From NCBI GenBank assembly GCA_947095585.1, contig OX352761.1, forward strand, positions 90,950,833 through 91,014,832: a stretch of DNA of 64,000 nucleotides, in the 5' to 3' direction. The notes beneath the pieces were generated by a model, which ran no database searches, was not told where the DNA came from, and saw nothing but the letters and a program-made list of their open reading frames with translations. The position numbers were made by a program, and so were the translations under genes. This DNA comes from Nephrocerus scutellatus (Eukaryota; Arthropoda; Insecta; Diptera; Pipunculidae). This document shows, piece after piece, positions 11,467-22,168 of this stretch (its first letter is position 1; each line of letters starts with the position of its first letter).

Positions 11467-11691
11467 CTATACACAACGAAGCATTACAACCTGTTTTAAG
11501 CCTTGGAAATTAAGTGTATATATATCTTCCAACCACAAGATTAAAGCAGGCGAAACATCTTCAAAATCGCTTCTCGTCCTGACGAAATCATAATTAAACA
11601 CATCGCGGTGACGAAGGCTCACACAGGACAATAAATCTTTTACTAATTGGGTTCGCAAGCTAGGAACATAATCATCATCGCACACAAACAC
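11467..11691 (-). CDS. Unrecognised 74-codon frame
   Basis: It runs from an ATG at 11691 to a stop at 11467. The product is acidic to neutral, with phrases such as CDDDYVPSLRTQLVKDLL and DVSPALILWLEDIY. Composition looks protein-like and the region is not AT-biased, but I see no family motif, signal peptide or membrane segment. It could be an exon or a relic of an element. Confidence 0.25.
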   Translation of the reverse strand: MFVCDDDYVPSLRTQLVKDLLSCVSLRHRDVFNYDFVRTRSDFEDVSPALILWLEDIYTLNFQGLKQVVMLRCV

Positions 11692-12520
11692 AAACTGAAA
11701 ACAAACTGAAAAACAAAAATAATGTAGAAAGCAAATTTATAAAGTTTTTCAATGCCATATCCGCAACTGCACGCAATGAGAGCACTTCATGCTCTAATTC
11801 TAGACTCTAGATTTAGAGGATTCGTAACAACATGAAAAAAATGTGTATTTTGTCCATTGTCCCAGGGATCCCATTCCGAAATATGACGGGTTCCTTTTCG
11901 TTTGCGAAATTGAGGGAAGCTACTATATAAAAACTCTGGACAATTTGAATGAAAATAATAAAAAAATTTCAGATCAGGCCAAAGTTTCCGACCCCTTCCA
12001 AAATATAGCGGTTATTGTTTTCTTGTAATACCCAACAGATGTGCAACATTTCAGAAAACTGCTATTCAAACATTCTAAACAATTCATAAAAACGTTCACT
12101 ATCTTTCTTTGTAGCTATTTAAATTAATTTGATTTATTTTCTTACTTACAAACATTAAATTAATATATATTTATACTTGTGTTTATATTTTTTTATTTGC
12201 ATTTGCAACTCTTGGCATATAGAGTTCCTCATATCATTTTCTCTTGAAGTTTCCACATATTCCTAAGCTTCAATATTTTCTGAGTCTGGCAAGACCTCGA
12301 CAAAAAAAATCTAAGGCGACTCGATTCTCTATATTGTGCGAAATACAACAACCTCGCATAAAGTAGCAAATTTTGTACAAACCTTTAAGCATGCAATAAT
12401 AAAGCTGCCTAAGCCGCTGCTTTAATCTCCTGCAAGAGTACTTAATTGCTTAACGATTAGAACTTTGTGAGCGTTTTAAGCTTTATTAGAATTTCATTCC
12501 AAAATATATATATATATATA

Positions 12521-12775
12521 GGCTCTGGTCTTAGCCTCCCGCAAAAAATCTCTCCACCGGTCCCGATTTCGAGTCCATGTCATCCAGTTTGGCATCCCTG
12601 ATGGCCCACGCCATCTGTCCTTTCTCAAAAATCCTCTTTACTCATGCGAGCTGGATGTCCTGTCCATCGGAACAAACCGCTTAATTCTCTTCGTGATGTC
12701 GGTATTGCGGTATAGTTCGTAGATCTCGTAGGATATAAAGTCTCCAGAATCGGCCTCCTTAACATACGGAGACAA
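12521..12775 (-). pseudogene. RTE-type LINE, 3' end fragment (family A)
   Basis: Read leftward, it encodes a degenerate tail of an RTE-type ORF2. There are phrases corresponding to a Leu-Tyr-Asn/Asp-x-x-Tyr segment, a WxGH-like region and AKLDDMDSKSG. The same ending appears at 25240-25500, 26100-26350, 33322-33550 and 37009-37246. It is 5'-truncated, as usual for LINEs. Its 3' end abuts an (AT)n tract at 12503-12520, where the other copies have an ATGATGAT-like tail. Confidence 0.65.
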
Positions 12776-13484
12776 CAATTTTAAAAAAAATTTAAAAAAT
12801 ACTTACATCTCTAGTAAAAGTATACCACAAATCAACTCTTAGCCTGACTCTTTTGACATTATAATTCTTCCACACCACAAGTTCAACGGAGGTTTTACAT
12901 TAGAACACGATTCTACTTAAGACATATAAACATTACTTTTGGTTGCTAATTCTTCGCATATTCAAAGTCAAACGAAATATCCTCGGGCAACAAAATCAGT
13001 TAAGCGTTATTAGAGAGGCGTTATTCCTATCGCCAGAGTCCCACAAAATATATACTCGGTATGACATTGTATGTGCTTCTGCTGGTAAGTAGGCGTGCTT
13101 GTATTAAATCCATGACAAAAAAAATCACACAGAAATGCGAAATCTGAAAATTTCAACCTCAGGTGGTGTGAAACGAGATAATAATTCAAACGAGCATTAA
13201 CACGTGACTTCGTGCCCTTTTCAACACATACGGACCTTTTAGGAAGTAGGTAGTCGAGTCGTATTTTGAATAATAACTTCCATCGGAAAACGGAACTCCA
13301 ACGCAGGGAAAAACGCTTGGAAGAGAAAATGGGTTAAAAATAAAAACCAAAGCAAAACTTATCAACGCACAACAAAATATAAAAACAAAAATTTTTAGAA
13401 AAGTAAATAAATACAAATAATTACATTTAGAGTTAGTGGCAACATGAATGAAGAAGTCTTTCGTATCGGATTTCGGGATGATGA

Positions 13485-14006
13485 TAATGGCTATCTGTTA
13501 CCTTTTCACGGCTAAACGGTTGGACCGATTTGACTCATCTTTTAAAAAGAAATGTTTGTTTTAGTCCGGGGATGATAATAAGAACCTGGAAAATTGGAAT
13601 GGTTTAGATTCACAAATCAGCCTAGCAGATGGCGCTGGTATCGTTTTTTTTTCGAAAATTCTTATTTATGGAATGATTTGTCTCAAATCACACCATATAA
13701 TATTTAAATAAAAAGAAAGTCGTTGACAACATTTGGACCAGATAGGTGGCGCTGGGGTGGAAAATGTATGATCTTCATATAAAGAATATTTGAACAAGTG
13801 TAAATTTTTTGTCTGAATAAGTGTCGATTCTATAGTTTTCTGGATTGGTGAGTTGGTTAGGTAGTGGGGTGTAAGTGGGCGGGGGTCAGTGGAATGGGGC
13901 AGCCGGTAAACGCGGGTGTAAGTGGGCGTGGCGTCAGTGTGCGGGAGGTCAGTGGGCGGGGGTCAGTGGGATGGGACAGCCGGGAAACGCCGGGTATTTC
14001 TGCTAA
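13485..14006 (+). mobile_element. Non-autonomous Helitron-like element, 3' end defined
   Basis: It contains CTGTTACCTTTTCACGGCTA followed by GGACCGATTT, the head seen in the elements at 38392 and 59340(-). The 3' end has a CCGG...CCGG hairpin (GCCGGGAAACGCCGGG near 13979) and then CTAA at 14003-14006 with T next. A GC-rich tail repeat (GTGGGCGGGGGTCAGTGG-type) spans about 13870-13985. Helitrons end in a hairpin plus CTRR before T. The 5' end is not certain. Confidence 0.55.
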
Positions 14007-14128
14007 TACTGATGTGACTAATAATGTGATGCGATATCGCAAAACAAAAAGTTTTTCACAAGTTCACAAAACGATCACAAACAAATTTATTGAAAGTGGG
14101 ACAGGCCAACGTCTGTCGGGTCAGCTAG
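14007..14128 (+). mobile_element. Helitron 3' end fragment
   Basis: A second terminus, GTCGGGTCAGCTAG, ends at 14128 with T following. It lies directly behind the previous element, so fragments are stacked end to end. No coding content. Confidence 0.45.
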
Positions 14129-14279
14129 TATTTATATATAGCGGACAGTTTTTTGGGTCAGTAGGTTGTGAGGGCCAGCCAGACAACGCCTCTTATTTTA
14201 GTTTTTGGTGGATCTAAACGGTTTCTTTGGGGTTGTGGTCGGTGGGTCCCGGTTAGCGCCGTGGTTAACAACTACCTAG
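14129..14279 (+). mobile_element. Helitron 3' end fragment related to 38850-38961
   Basis: It shares GTAGGTTGTGAG-, CCAGACAACGCCTCTTATTT and TTTTTGGTGGATCTAAACGG-like text with the right end of the element at 38392-38961. It ends GTTAACAACTACCTAG before T at 14280. This is the third such terminus within 300 bp. Confidence 0.55.
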
Positions 14280-14283
14280 TATA

Positions 14284-14719
14284 TCTAATATATAAAACTC
14301 GATATGTGTATGTCTATATGTATGTATGTTCCGTGTGGAGTCCAAAACGGCTGCACCGATTTTTATGAAATTCAGATTAGCCCAGCGAGTAATCCTGTCA
14401 AGGTTTGGTAACGATCGGATCGGCATTTGGACCCCGATAGGTGGCGCTGGGCTGGAAAATGTAGGTTTCGTTTTCTTTTTCTTGCTTTTTCTTGTTGGTT
14501 CGGCTTAGCAATGTTGGTCTTTGCACTACCGAAAAATTTGTACGTTCTTACTTCAAATAAAAAAACAAAAAACATTGCATATCCGCTGACGTTAAGATGA
14601 ATGAATAAAATTAATAATTTCCCATTTGTCTTAAATACATGTGTTTTCTTTTCTTGGTCGTCCAATGGGGTCGATAGGTGGGTCACGAGGCCACGGGCAA
14701 CGCCGGGTACTTCAGCTAG
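14284..14719 (+). mobile_element. Non-autonomous Helitron-like element
   Basis: It starts TCTAATATATAAAACTCG after an A and has a CTGCACCGATTTTTATGAAA head. It ends CGGGCAACGCCGGGTACTTC followed by AGCTAG at 14719. TC start, GC-rich hairpin and CTAG end are the Helitron pattern. The base after CTAG is C instead of the usual T, so the right edge may be a base or two off, or an older event is hidden. It encodes no protein. Confidence 0.55.
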
Positions 14720-14734
14720 CATGTATATATTTTT

Positions 14735-15551
14735 CATCTCATCGACTGGGTGATATAAATAGTAATCCGTACTCCATCAGGTTTGCCATGGGATGTTTTT
14801 CACCGCCTAGAAGACCTGGACTATGTCTCCTATAACAATCGCTAGGTGACATCGAGCGAAAATTAAACTCACTAGAACTTCACGCTAACAAAGTGGGTTT
14901 AAAAATTACAAAACTACTTCGCGTTAACGCTAGTGGAACATGTGATCTCTCGATTGACGGACAACAGATAGAGGAAGTCGATAAGTTTTGTTATTTGGGC
15001 AGATGGATGTCAAAAAATAGTGGTGCTGACTCTAATGTGTGCTAACGTGTAAACAAGGCGTGACACTCCTATAGAATGCTAAATAATATCTGGAACTCCT
15101 CGCAAATCTCCGGAATCTGAAGCTAACGATCTTCAGAGCTAGTGTTCTCTCAGTACTCTTGTATGGCTACTAAACGTGGAACGTTACATAGTCAATTGCG
15201 ACGCGCCTCCAAGTCTTCGTCAGCAAGTGCTTAAGGAGGATACTTAGAATAAGATGGCCGGACATTATCACCAATCAAGACTTGTGGAGAGTAACGCAGC
15301 ACGAAGCAATCGCGATCACCATCAGACGACGAAAATGGAGCTGGATTGGCCACACTTTGAGAAAGCCAGCGGACGATATTACGAAACTAGCGCTCGACCG
15401 CTGGCCATCGTAGCAAGACAATGAAAAGGACAATAGAAGAGGAAGCAAGATCTCAGAGGTGACGTCTCTTGAAACCTCAGGCAATAAATCGAGTTCGTTG
15501 GCGGGCGTTTGTAGAAGCCATATGCTCCCCCTATTATTATATTATTATTAT
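14735..15551 (+). pseudogene. RTE-type LINE (family B), 3' part
   Basis: It matches the reverse-strand LINE at 34690-35350: CCATGGGATGTTTTTCA, then KLNSLELHANK, then FCYLGRWMSKNSGADSN, then SVLLYG. The RT catalytic YADD region is damaged by a gap of about 13 bp relative to the other copy (near 14823). The C-terminal part (ILRIRWPDIITNQDLW, RRRKWSWIGHTLRK) is preserved in pieces with stops between. It ends in a TTA-rich simple repeat (15534-15551), a typical RTE tail. Confidence 0.7.
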
Positions 15552-15650
15552 GCCGATTAATTGCCTACAAATACATGTAGTCCGTGGATCGCCTCCAACC
15601 CCGCTGGTCTCATGGCACCTATAATTATGATATAACCCTGTATCTCTACT

Positions 15651-15826
15651 TTTTAAATTCTCTATATTAACTTCACTTGGTCGGTCGTCGGTCGTCTGTC
15701 GTGGAATCTTGCGATCAATTTTTAACCCACTTCCCATGGCCCGATTTTATTGAAATTGCACACATGTGTATTTCCGGAGACAACACTTTCTATTAAATTT
15801 TGAGGCCCCTCGGACTGCGGGGTCGG
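15651..15826 (-). mobile_element. HLE 3' end fragment fused to a LINE
   Basis: TTTTAAATTCTCTATATTAA starts the piece. A GGTCGGTCGTCGGTCGTC microsatellite and one monomer with ACACATGTGT follow. It breaks at GGGGTCGG, and the next base (15827) is Jockey-type LINE sequence. No second HLE end is present on the other side of the LINE. Confidence 0.75.
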
Positions 15827-16569
15827 ATAGCGTCTGGACAAACAGGCTTCTTCTTGGTTTCTTGGAGCATGCTTTTCGCGGATGACGCGATAACGTATGC
15901 CGTTTCCCGCTCTCCTGAGATAGCTGCCCGAAGAGTGGAGGAACACCTCCGGAATATTTGGGAGTACTACCTGAAGTGGGGACTGAAGATCAACGCCAAC
16001 AAAACGGAACTTATCTGCTTCCGAGTACCAGCAACCGAAACAAGGATAAGATAAAATCGCAAGCCGGTGCAGAGCCTTAAAAATCACCCTTCCGGATAAC
16101 ACGACAATAAACACCAAGTCAGAGACTAAGTACCTGGGAATCAACTTTACTGAGAGGCTTAAGTTTAACTCTCACATCGATAAGACAATGAAAAAAGCGA
16201 ACTACGCTCTTCATTTGGTGAACCCGCTACTAAAAAGACGAAACGGACTGTCCAACAACACCAGGCTGCTCATCTACAAGCAGCTCATCAGGCCAGTGAT
16301 AACCTATGGCTATCCCATATGGTTCACCGTCTCACCAACAACGATGAAGAAGATCTCCCTATTTGAAAGGAAGGTACTTACTATACAGGACTCTGGCGGG
16401 TGCCAAACAGCTATAAGTTTGTGTCGACTGCAAGACTTTACGAAGCAGCATGTCTGCTGCCAATTACCGACCACTTGTTCCAATGGCGAGGAAATTCGTC
16501 GACAGATTGGAAACTCATCCAAGTCCTGAGATACAAGGACTGAGAAGAAATCGAGCCAAGTCACCGGTA
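15827..16569 (+). pseudogene. Jockey-type LINE, internally deleted copy
   Basis: Same family as 19490-20405. It starts inside RT motif A (SVWTN), skips about 170 bp present in the other copy (motif B), and resumes at the FADD motif C region, though motif C itself is out of frame with the start. Then come EIAARRVEEHLRNIWEYYLK, a stop, and the thumb/C-terminal part (KANYALHLVNPLLKRRNG, PVITYGYPIWFTVSP). Homology with the other copy ends at CACCGGTA (16569). It is a dead fragment. Confidence 0.85.
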
Positions 16570-16879
16570 CATACACATCAGAGGATTCATAGATGCTACC
16601 AAAGCAGTATAGTGCACTTCCACTGCATTGAACAATTTAACTCGTGGCATTTTGACTAGCACATTTTAACACAGCTTCAGACTTTACAACGTCTAAAATC
16701 AGACCAAAACCAGGGGTAAATGCATGCGTTTCGATTGATGTTGAACGGTATAAAGTCCCCATTAATCAAAGGTATGTGGAATTAATGTTCCACATTAATT
16801 GGAGCAGGGCAGCGATTTAGTCGGACGATTCGATTAGTAATTTCATAATCTCAGGAAATATAATAAATACCTGGAAAAC
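16570..16879. other. No gene seen
   Basis: Short unique stretch. It has a small inverted word pair (GTGGAATTAATGTTCCACATTA near 16778-16799) but no supported gene. Confidence 0.35.
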
Positions 16880-17150
16880 TATCATATCCGAGAGTTAGGT
16901 TTAATTGTCAAAGGAGCTATTTCTGTTATGGAAGCTTGAGTATCCAACGTTAAGAATAAGGACAAGAACGTATAAAGGAATACTCGAAACAGCATTGCCA
17001 AACTTTCCAAAGTTTTTTAGACCTTTAAAATTACCGTTTTAAAAAGTGCATAAGTGACAAAAATGTTGCTATAGTGGAATGGACACCGAATCTGAACACA
17101 ATCGAGAATGTATGGGTTGAGGGAATACTAGTTGATCGATAAGTAAATAT
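16880..17150 (+). pseudogene. Tc1/mariner-like transposase, C-terminal relic
   Basis: Frames broken by stops read GLIVKGAISVMEA near 16900, then a YKGILETALPNFPKFF-like stretch near 16975-17020. VAIVEWTPNLNTIENVW follows near 17064-17120. The last is the signature around the third catalytic acidic residue of Tc1-like transposases (W-x-P-x-L-N-x-I-E-N-x-W). Upstream domains and terminal inverted repeats were not found. Confidence 0.7.
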
Positions 17151-17197
17151 ATACATATAGATGCCGGACAACAGTTTGAGAACACAGAGTTCTGATA

Positions 17198-17607
17198 TAA
17201 AAAAAAAATCCATAAAAATTTAAATTTTTCATGTAAATTCTTTAATAGGAGATACATAAGTGTGCAAAGTTTGAACCAGGTTAATTTGGAAAATATTAAA
17301 ATTAGAGCCCCTTCACTTCAAAATTTTTACAAAAACTGCTGTCACCAGAGATACACAAATGTAAAAATGTTGTATGGAAGCCCCCGACCTTGGGGCCCGA
17401 TCACTTCTTAATTAAATTTATATGGGCACCCCTCGACTCTGAGGCCCGAGGGACCCAACTGTTGTCACCGTTTGTGCAAAATTTCAATAAAATCGGGCTT
17501 TGGGAAGTGGGTTAAAAATTGATCACAAGATCTGACCATCTAGTCAGCCAGCCAGCCAGCCAGCAGCCAGCTACGGGCGGGCGAAGCTAATCTAGAGAAT
17601 TTAAAAA
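17198..17607 (+). mobile_element. Complete short HLE (about 410 bp)
   Basis: The left end is diverged (AAATCCATAAAAATTTAAAT) and carries AAATTCTTTAATAGGAGA. Three or four worn monomers follow, then CAGCCAGCCAGCCAGCAGCC (17546-17570), and the end is TCTAGAGAATTTAAAAA. Divergence at both ends suggests an old copy. Confidence 0.75.
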
Positions 17608-17985
17608 TAGCTTAAATGAAATTGTTAAATGATAGAGAAGAAATTCTTATGGTGTTAGTTCATTTTCGACTCTATCCGTTCTTTTAGTAACGTTTGAAAA
17701 TATGGTTTTGAAATATTGATTTCGAAAAATCAACTAGCTACGTCTATCGATTTGGACCTAAATAGATCTTTCCGTCCACACATGAGAGCTATCGCGATAA
17801 TAAGGAAACTGACTTCGTCATAAAAAATTCAACAAATTAAAAAAACACACACAGTCTTTCAGACTACTGACGTTACAAAAAGGACGCCAGTAGTGAAGGC
17901 TGGTTAAGCAAATTAAAAATACTGCCTCGTCGTCATTACCAAAAGATTGAACGTGCCACCCTCCCCCTTTACTATCAAGATTTGA
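17608..17985. other. No gene seen
   Basis: Short frames only. The last 100 bp may already belong to the LINE that follows. Confidence 0.3.
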
Positions 17986-18108
17986 ATCCTCTAAGGGACT
18001 AATCTAATCCCTCTCTCATAATATAGCTAGAGTATTAAAAAACTTCAATATTAAAAAGTCTGCTGGCCCAGTAAGTATTCCCGCAATAATTTTGAAGAGG
18101 TGTTTTTC
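17986..18108 (+). pseudogene. LINE RT entry-region fragment
   Basis: The frame reads ARVLKNFNIKKSAGPVSIP, then AIILKRC. This resembles the K-S-x-G-P-D-x-I-P entry motif of non-LTR reverse transcriptases, with the usual Asp changed to Val. It lies before endonuclease sequence, so it is not colinear with a normal LINE and must come from another copy. Confidence 0.55.
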
Positions 18109-18351
18109 AACGTTGGGATTACCATAACAATCAAGGAAAGGCCATTGCGGATTGGCTGGATTCAAATCCTCAGCAGCATACCATGGCTGTTGTTTCACAA
18201 CCCCGGAAGACGTATCCTCGGACACCATCCACGCTGGATTTCTTCTTGACAACAACAAATTTCGTCAACATTCTGCCAGAATTAAGGAATTATTCCTGTT
18301 TTGCACATGATAGTGATTCGGATCATTTAGCCATAGAGCTCGAGTGTGATT
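18109..18351 (+). pseudogene. Jockey-type LINE endonuclease, C-terminal part
   Basis: The open frame reads NNQGKAIADWLDSNPQQHTM, then PRKTYPRTPSTLDFFLTT and finally DSDSDHLAIELECD. The S-T-x-D-F and S-D-H-L motifs are the last two conserved blocks of an APE-type endonuclease. The first two-thirds of the domain is missing. A one-base shift at about 18350 separates it from the next frame. Confidence 0.75.
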
Positions 18352-19087
18352 GAATCAGCGAATTCAACAAGTTACCCCAACACCTGAACTACACATCAAC
18401 TTTACGAAAATAAACTGGAACCGGTTTAGATCAGAAGTCGAAGCTGGACTTCAAATTCCAGCGGCATGTAGAAATCTGGAGAAAAGTGAAATTGATGATG
18501 ATATCAGAAATTTCGAGACTTCAGTGAACACAGCCATAGATCAGCAGAAAACTTTTCGCTCTAGCAGGGATCGCTTTCAACCTGAGAATATTCAGGCAAT
18601 ATATGCTCACAAGCAAAGGCTAAGGAAACGCCTTCGGAGGATCTTAAACAGCACTCTTAACACTGTTAATGACGAATATCAGTCTGTATTTTCGCAACTG
18701 CGTTGTACAGTATTCATGCTTTGTCAAGCTGTGCGAAGTTACCAGGAAGATGAACTGACCAAACGACTTCAGAACATCAAACCAGGCACGGATGCTTTTA
18801 AAAAGCTGAATTCAGTGATCGGAAAACGTATTTCTATTCCAGAAAGTATCACGTTTGGAGAGCAAGTAGCATCCAGTCATGTTGAAAAAGCCGAAGCCTT
18901 TGCCTGTCATTTCGAAAGGAGCTTTACAGACCGACCACCAACTCATCTTCCAGAATTCGTAGAGCAGGTCGAAAGTCTTGTGGGTGGTGTCTTCCCCAAG
19001 GAATTTTTAAGTGCAGTTCAGCGAAGACAATCCCACAAACGCACCCATAGACGTGGATATGTTTACCGTGACAGCTGTTGTCAGTGA
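18350..19087 (+). pseudogene. Jockey-type LINE ORF2 linker between EN and RT
   Basis: 245 codons are open. The sequence is rich in charged helices (KQRLRKRLRRILNSTLN, YQEDELTKRLQNIKPG), which fits the linker between endonuclease and RT. There is no plausible ATG of its own. The next stop precedes a frameshifted AAGY entry motif at about 19127. It is the longest open frame of this LINE, so the copy is moderately young. Confidence 0.75.
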
Positions 19088-20407
19088 TTTAATTATGAAG
19101 TGGGATTTAAAATTTTCTGCTTAAAAAGCTGCGGGGTATGGCAATTTTGATGTTAACCATAATATTCAACAATTGCCTTAACAATGGATACTTTCCAGAC
19201 AACTGGAAGGTATCCAAAGTAGTACCAGTACCGAAGAATACCGACCGCTTTAGTCTAACTGGTTACCGCCCCATAGCTTTACTGTGGTGCATCAGTAAAG
19301 TATTGGAGTCTTTGATCCGTAAAAAGATCAAGGCGTATTGCTCGGAAAATTCCTTCCTTTCAGTTCGGATTTCGAGAAAAGCAATCTACGCTGCACCTTC
19401 TGATGAAGCTTCACAGTAACGTCACTCGAGGACTGAATGTCAAAATTAGTGCAGTAGCCTGTTTGTTAGACATCGAAAAAGCTTTAGATAGCGTCTGGAC
19501 AAACGGGCTTCTTCTTGGTTTCCCAATTATATTGTGAAAATAATTAAAAAATTTCTTTTTAACAGGGTATTTTTTGTACAGGTGTATGGCAGCCCGACAA
19601 GCAAAAGGATTAAAGCCGGAGTTCCCCAAGGATCCAGACTTGGACCAGTCCTATTTAGCATCTTCATGGCGGATCAACCCACCAATACAGCCGGAACAAG
19701 GAGCATGCATTTTCGCGGATGACGCGATCACGTATGCCGTTTCCAGCTCTCCTGAGATAGCTGCCCGAAGAGTGGAGGAACACCTCCGGAATCTTTGGGA
19801 GTACTACCTGAAGTGGGGACTGAAGATCAACGCCAACAAAACGGAACTTATCTGCTTCCGAGTACCAGCAACCGAAACAAGGATAAGATAAAATCGCAAG
19901 CCGGTGCAGAGCCTTAAAAATCACCCTTCCGGATAACACGACAATAAACACCAAGTCAGAGACTAAGTACCTGGGAATCAACTTTACTGAGAGGCTTAAG
20001 TTTAACTCTCACATCGATAAGACAATGAAAAAAGCGAACTACGCTCTTCATTTGGTGAACCCGCTACTAAAAAGACGAAACGAACTGTCCAACAACACCA
20101 GGCTGCTCATCTACAAGCAGCTCATCAGGCCAGTGATAACCTATGGCTATCCCATATGGTTCACCGTCTCACCAACAACGATGAAGAAGATCTCCCTATT
20201 TGAAAGGAAGGTACTTACTATACAGGACTCTGGCGGGTGCCAAACAGCTATAAGTTTGTGTCGACTGCAAGACTTTACGAAGCAGCATGTCTGCTGCCAA
20301 TAACCGACCACTTGTTCCAATGGCGAGGAAATTCGTCGACAGATTGGAAACTCATCCAAGTCCTGAGATACAGGACTGAGAAGAAATCGAGCCAAGTCAC
20401 CGGTATC
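19088..20407 (+). pseudogene. Jockey-type LINE reverse transcriptase and C-terminus
   Basis: Non-LTR RT blocks appear in order across several shifted frames. They are FPDNWKVSKVVPVPKN and GYRPIALLWCISKVLESLI (19180-19320), then LLDIEKALDSVW (motif A, about 19465-19500). KAGVPQGSRLGPVLFSIFM (motif B, about 19610-19665) and FADDAITYA (motif C, about 19708) follow. The thumb and C-terminal part extend to about 20405. Motif A keeps its Asp and motif C its two Asp. At least three frameshifts make it inactive. A 3' UTR and A-rich tail may extend to about 20498. Confidence 0.85.
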
Positions 20408-20844
20408 GTTTAAAATTAAATTACTTTAAATATAAACATGTAGTAGATTAGGTAGTCAAAAATATTGTTTAATAATAAGCAGTACGAAAAAAAAATACAA
20501 TGTAAATACGTCGGGCCCGTATTGTTGAGCCGACACTTACTAATAATAGTTATAAGTTTAGTTTTAAGTCAAAATTGTATATTACCTAAATGTTTAATAA
20601 AATATCTTAATCTAAAAAAAAGTTGGGATTTCCATTGCGTAAGGTTTTCCATTTCTCCTATTCTTCTGTCTTCCCAACGAATTGGAAAACAGTCTTTGTC
20701 CAACATGTGCCTAAAAAACGTTTTTCTCTCGTACTCACCCATAGAGCTAATATCCATATTTTCCAAAGTCATGAAAACGCAATACCTTGAATCACGCGAA
20801 ATCGCTTACGCTTTTTTAAGAAAACGTTCTACGTTCTAAGTTCT
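20408..20844. other. No gene recognised
   Basis: A 124-codon plus-strand frame (20465-20839) and a 67-codon minus-strand frame overlap here. Neither has a motif I know. The first 80 bp is probably LINE 3' UTR. Confidence 0.35.
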
Positions 20845-21068
20845 ACAGTTCCGGAACCGGTCTATTCACACATTTGGTAAAAGCAAAGTTATTGCACTCA
20901 ATATTGTCAAGGCTTTTGACAGGGTGTAGCATCGAGCACTTTTGTCAAAAATTAGTTCTAATGGAATTGAACAGAACTCACTGGTGGCTACATTACTGAA
21001 CGTTCAATGTTTATCGTATAAAAGCTGTCGTTCCCTGAGGTTTTGTTTTGTCTTTGACACTCTTTCTC
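20845..21068 (+). pseudogene. LINE RT motif A fragment (second family)
   Basis: The frame reads IHTFGKSKVIALNIVKAFDR, a V, a stop, then HRALLSKISSNGIEQNSL. This is the A-L-D-x-x-K-A-F-D-R-V-W-H block of Jockey/CR1-type RTs, with the catalytic Asp replaced by Asn (ALN). It is truncated on the right by an HLE at 21071. Confidence 0.65.
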
Positions 21069-21070
21069 AT

Positions 21071-22168
21071 TTTTAAATTCTCTATATTAACTTCGGGTGT
21101 ACGTGGCTGGCTGGCTGGGTGGCTGGCTGGTCAGATTTTCTGATAAATTTTTAACCCACTTCCCATGGCCCGATTTTATTGAAATTTTGCACACATATAT
21201 ATTTCCGATGACAATACTTTCTATTTGAGGCCCCTCGGACCTCAGGGTCGGGGGGCTCCCATACAAATATTTTAAAAAATTTACCCGATTTCATTAAAAT
21301 TTTATACAAATGTAAAAAAATTTTGTAAAATTTTTGAAGCGATCGGGCCCCGGGGTCGGGGGGCTCCCATACAATTTTTTTTTAATTATCAATTTTTAGC
21401 GCACTTCCTAAAGCCCAATTTTCCTGAAATTATGTACACATGTGTATTTCCAGTGACAATACTTTATTTTAAAATTTGGAAGTGATCAGGTCCCGGATTC
21501 GTGGGGCTCCCATACAAATTTAAAATAAAAATTACCCGATTTTTTTTAAATTTTACACACATGTGTATACCCAATAAACAATACTTTTTCTAAAATTTGG
21601 TAGTGATCGGGCCCCGGGTTCGGCCGCAAGGCCCTTATAAATTTTTTTAATTTCTTATACTGGCATCAGATATCCCTCGCACTTTATGGACTGGGTGCGG
21701 TGTGTGCTGCGCAGTCGGCATGGTTTTGGTGGTGGAGAGAGAGAGAGAAATCTTAGCTCATGCACAAATGAACCCAGCAAATGAAACGAGACATAAATGT
21801 TTTATGCTTAATTCAACTTACCTATATACTGAATTGTATTTTTATTGATATCGTTTTTTTTGTTGTCGATATCAACTTACAGATAGAACAACAAGTTTTC
21901 ACAATATTCTGTCATTTGGCGTTTTCATAAATTAGTTCAGAGCAGTCAAAGAGTTCTCAAGAAAAATGCTCGTGTTTCTTATTTGCTCAGAGTATGAGCG
22001 TGCTCTAATTGCTCAGAATAAAATGATCTGAGCATTTTCAATTTTAAAATCTGATGTCAAATGTCTCTTTCAATGATTTTCTCCTACAATAAAAAAATGA
22101 CCCAGGATCGAGGGGCTCCCATATCAATTTCTGCGATTAGAGAATTTAGACGAAAATTTTTTTTTATG
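21071..22168 (-). mobile_element. Long HLE, 5' terminus clipped
   Basis: It has TTTTAAATTCTCTATATTAA at the left, a GGCTGGCTGGGTGGCTGGCT microsatellite, four or five monomers and the passenger block (about 21600-22090). The subterminal motif is at 22136-22148. The usual AAACAACCC at the extreme 5' end is missing: text stops at CATAAAAAAAAA and runs into unrelated sequence. Confidence 0.8.

Noticed and set aside
13864..14217. 117-codon Gly-rich frame
   Set aside because: It comes from the GC-rich GTGGGCGGGGGTCAGTGG repeat at the Helitron end, with a matching low-complexity frame on the other strand.
14372..14737. 121-codon reverse frame
   Set aside because: It lies fully across a Helitron and its right end and shows no domain; probably chance.
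15722..16144. 140-codon reverse frame over the HLE/LINE junction
   Set aside because: It is an antisense reading of the LINE RT and HLE; an equivalent frame exists antisense to the other LINE copy.
18016..18258. 80-codon reverse frame
   Set aside because: Antisense to the Jockey endonuclease, whose motifs are clear on the plus strand.
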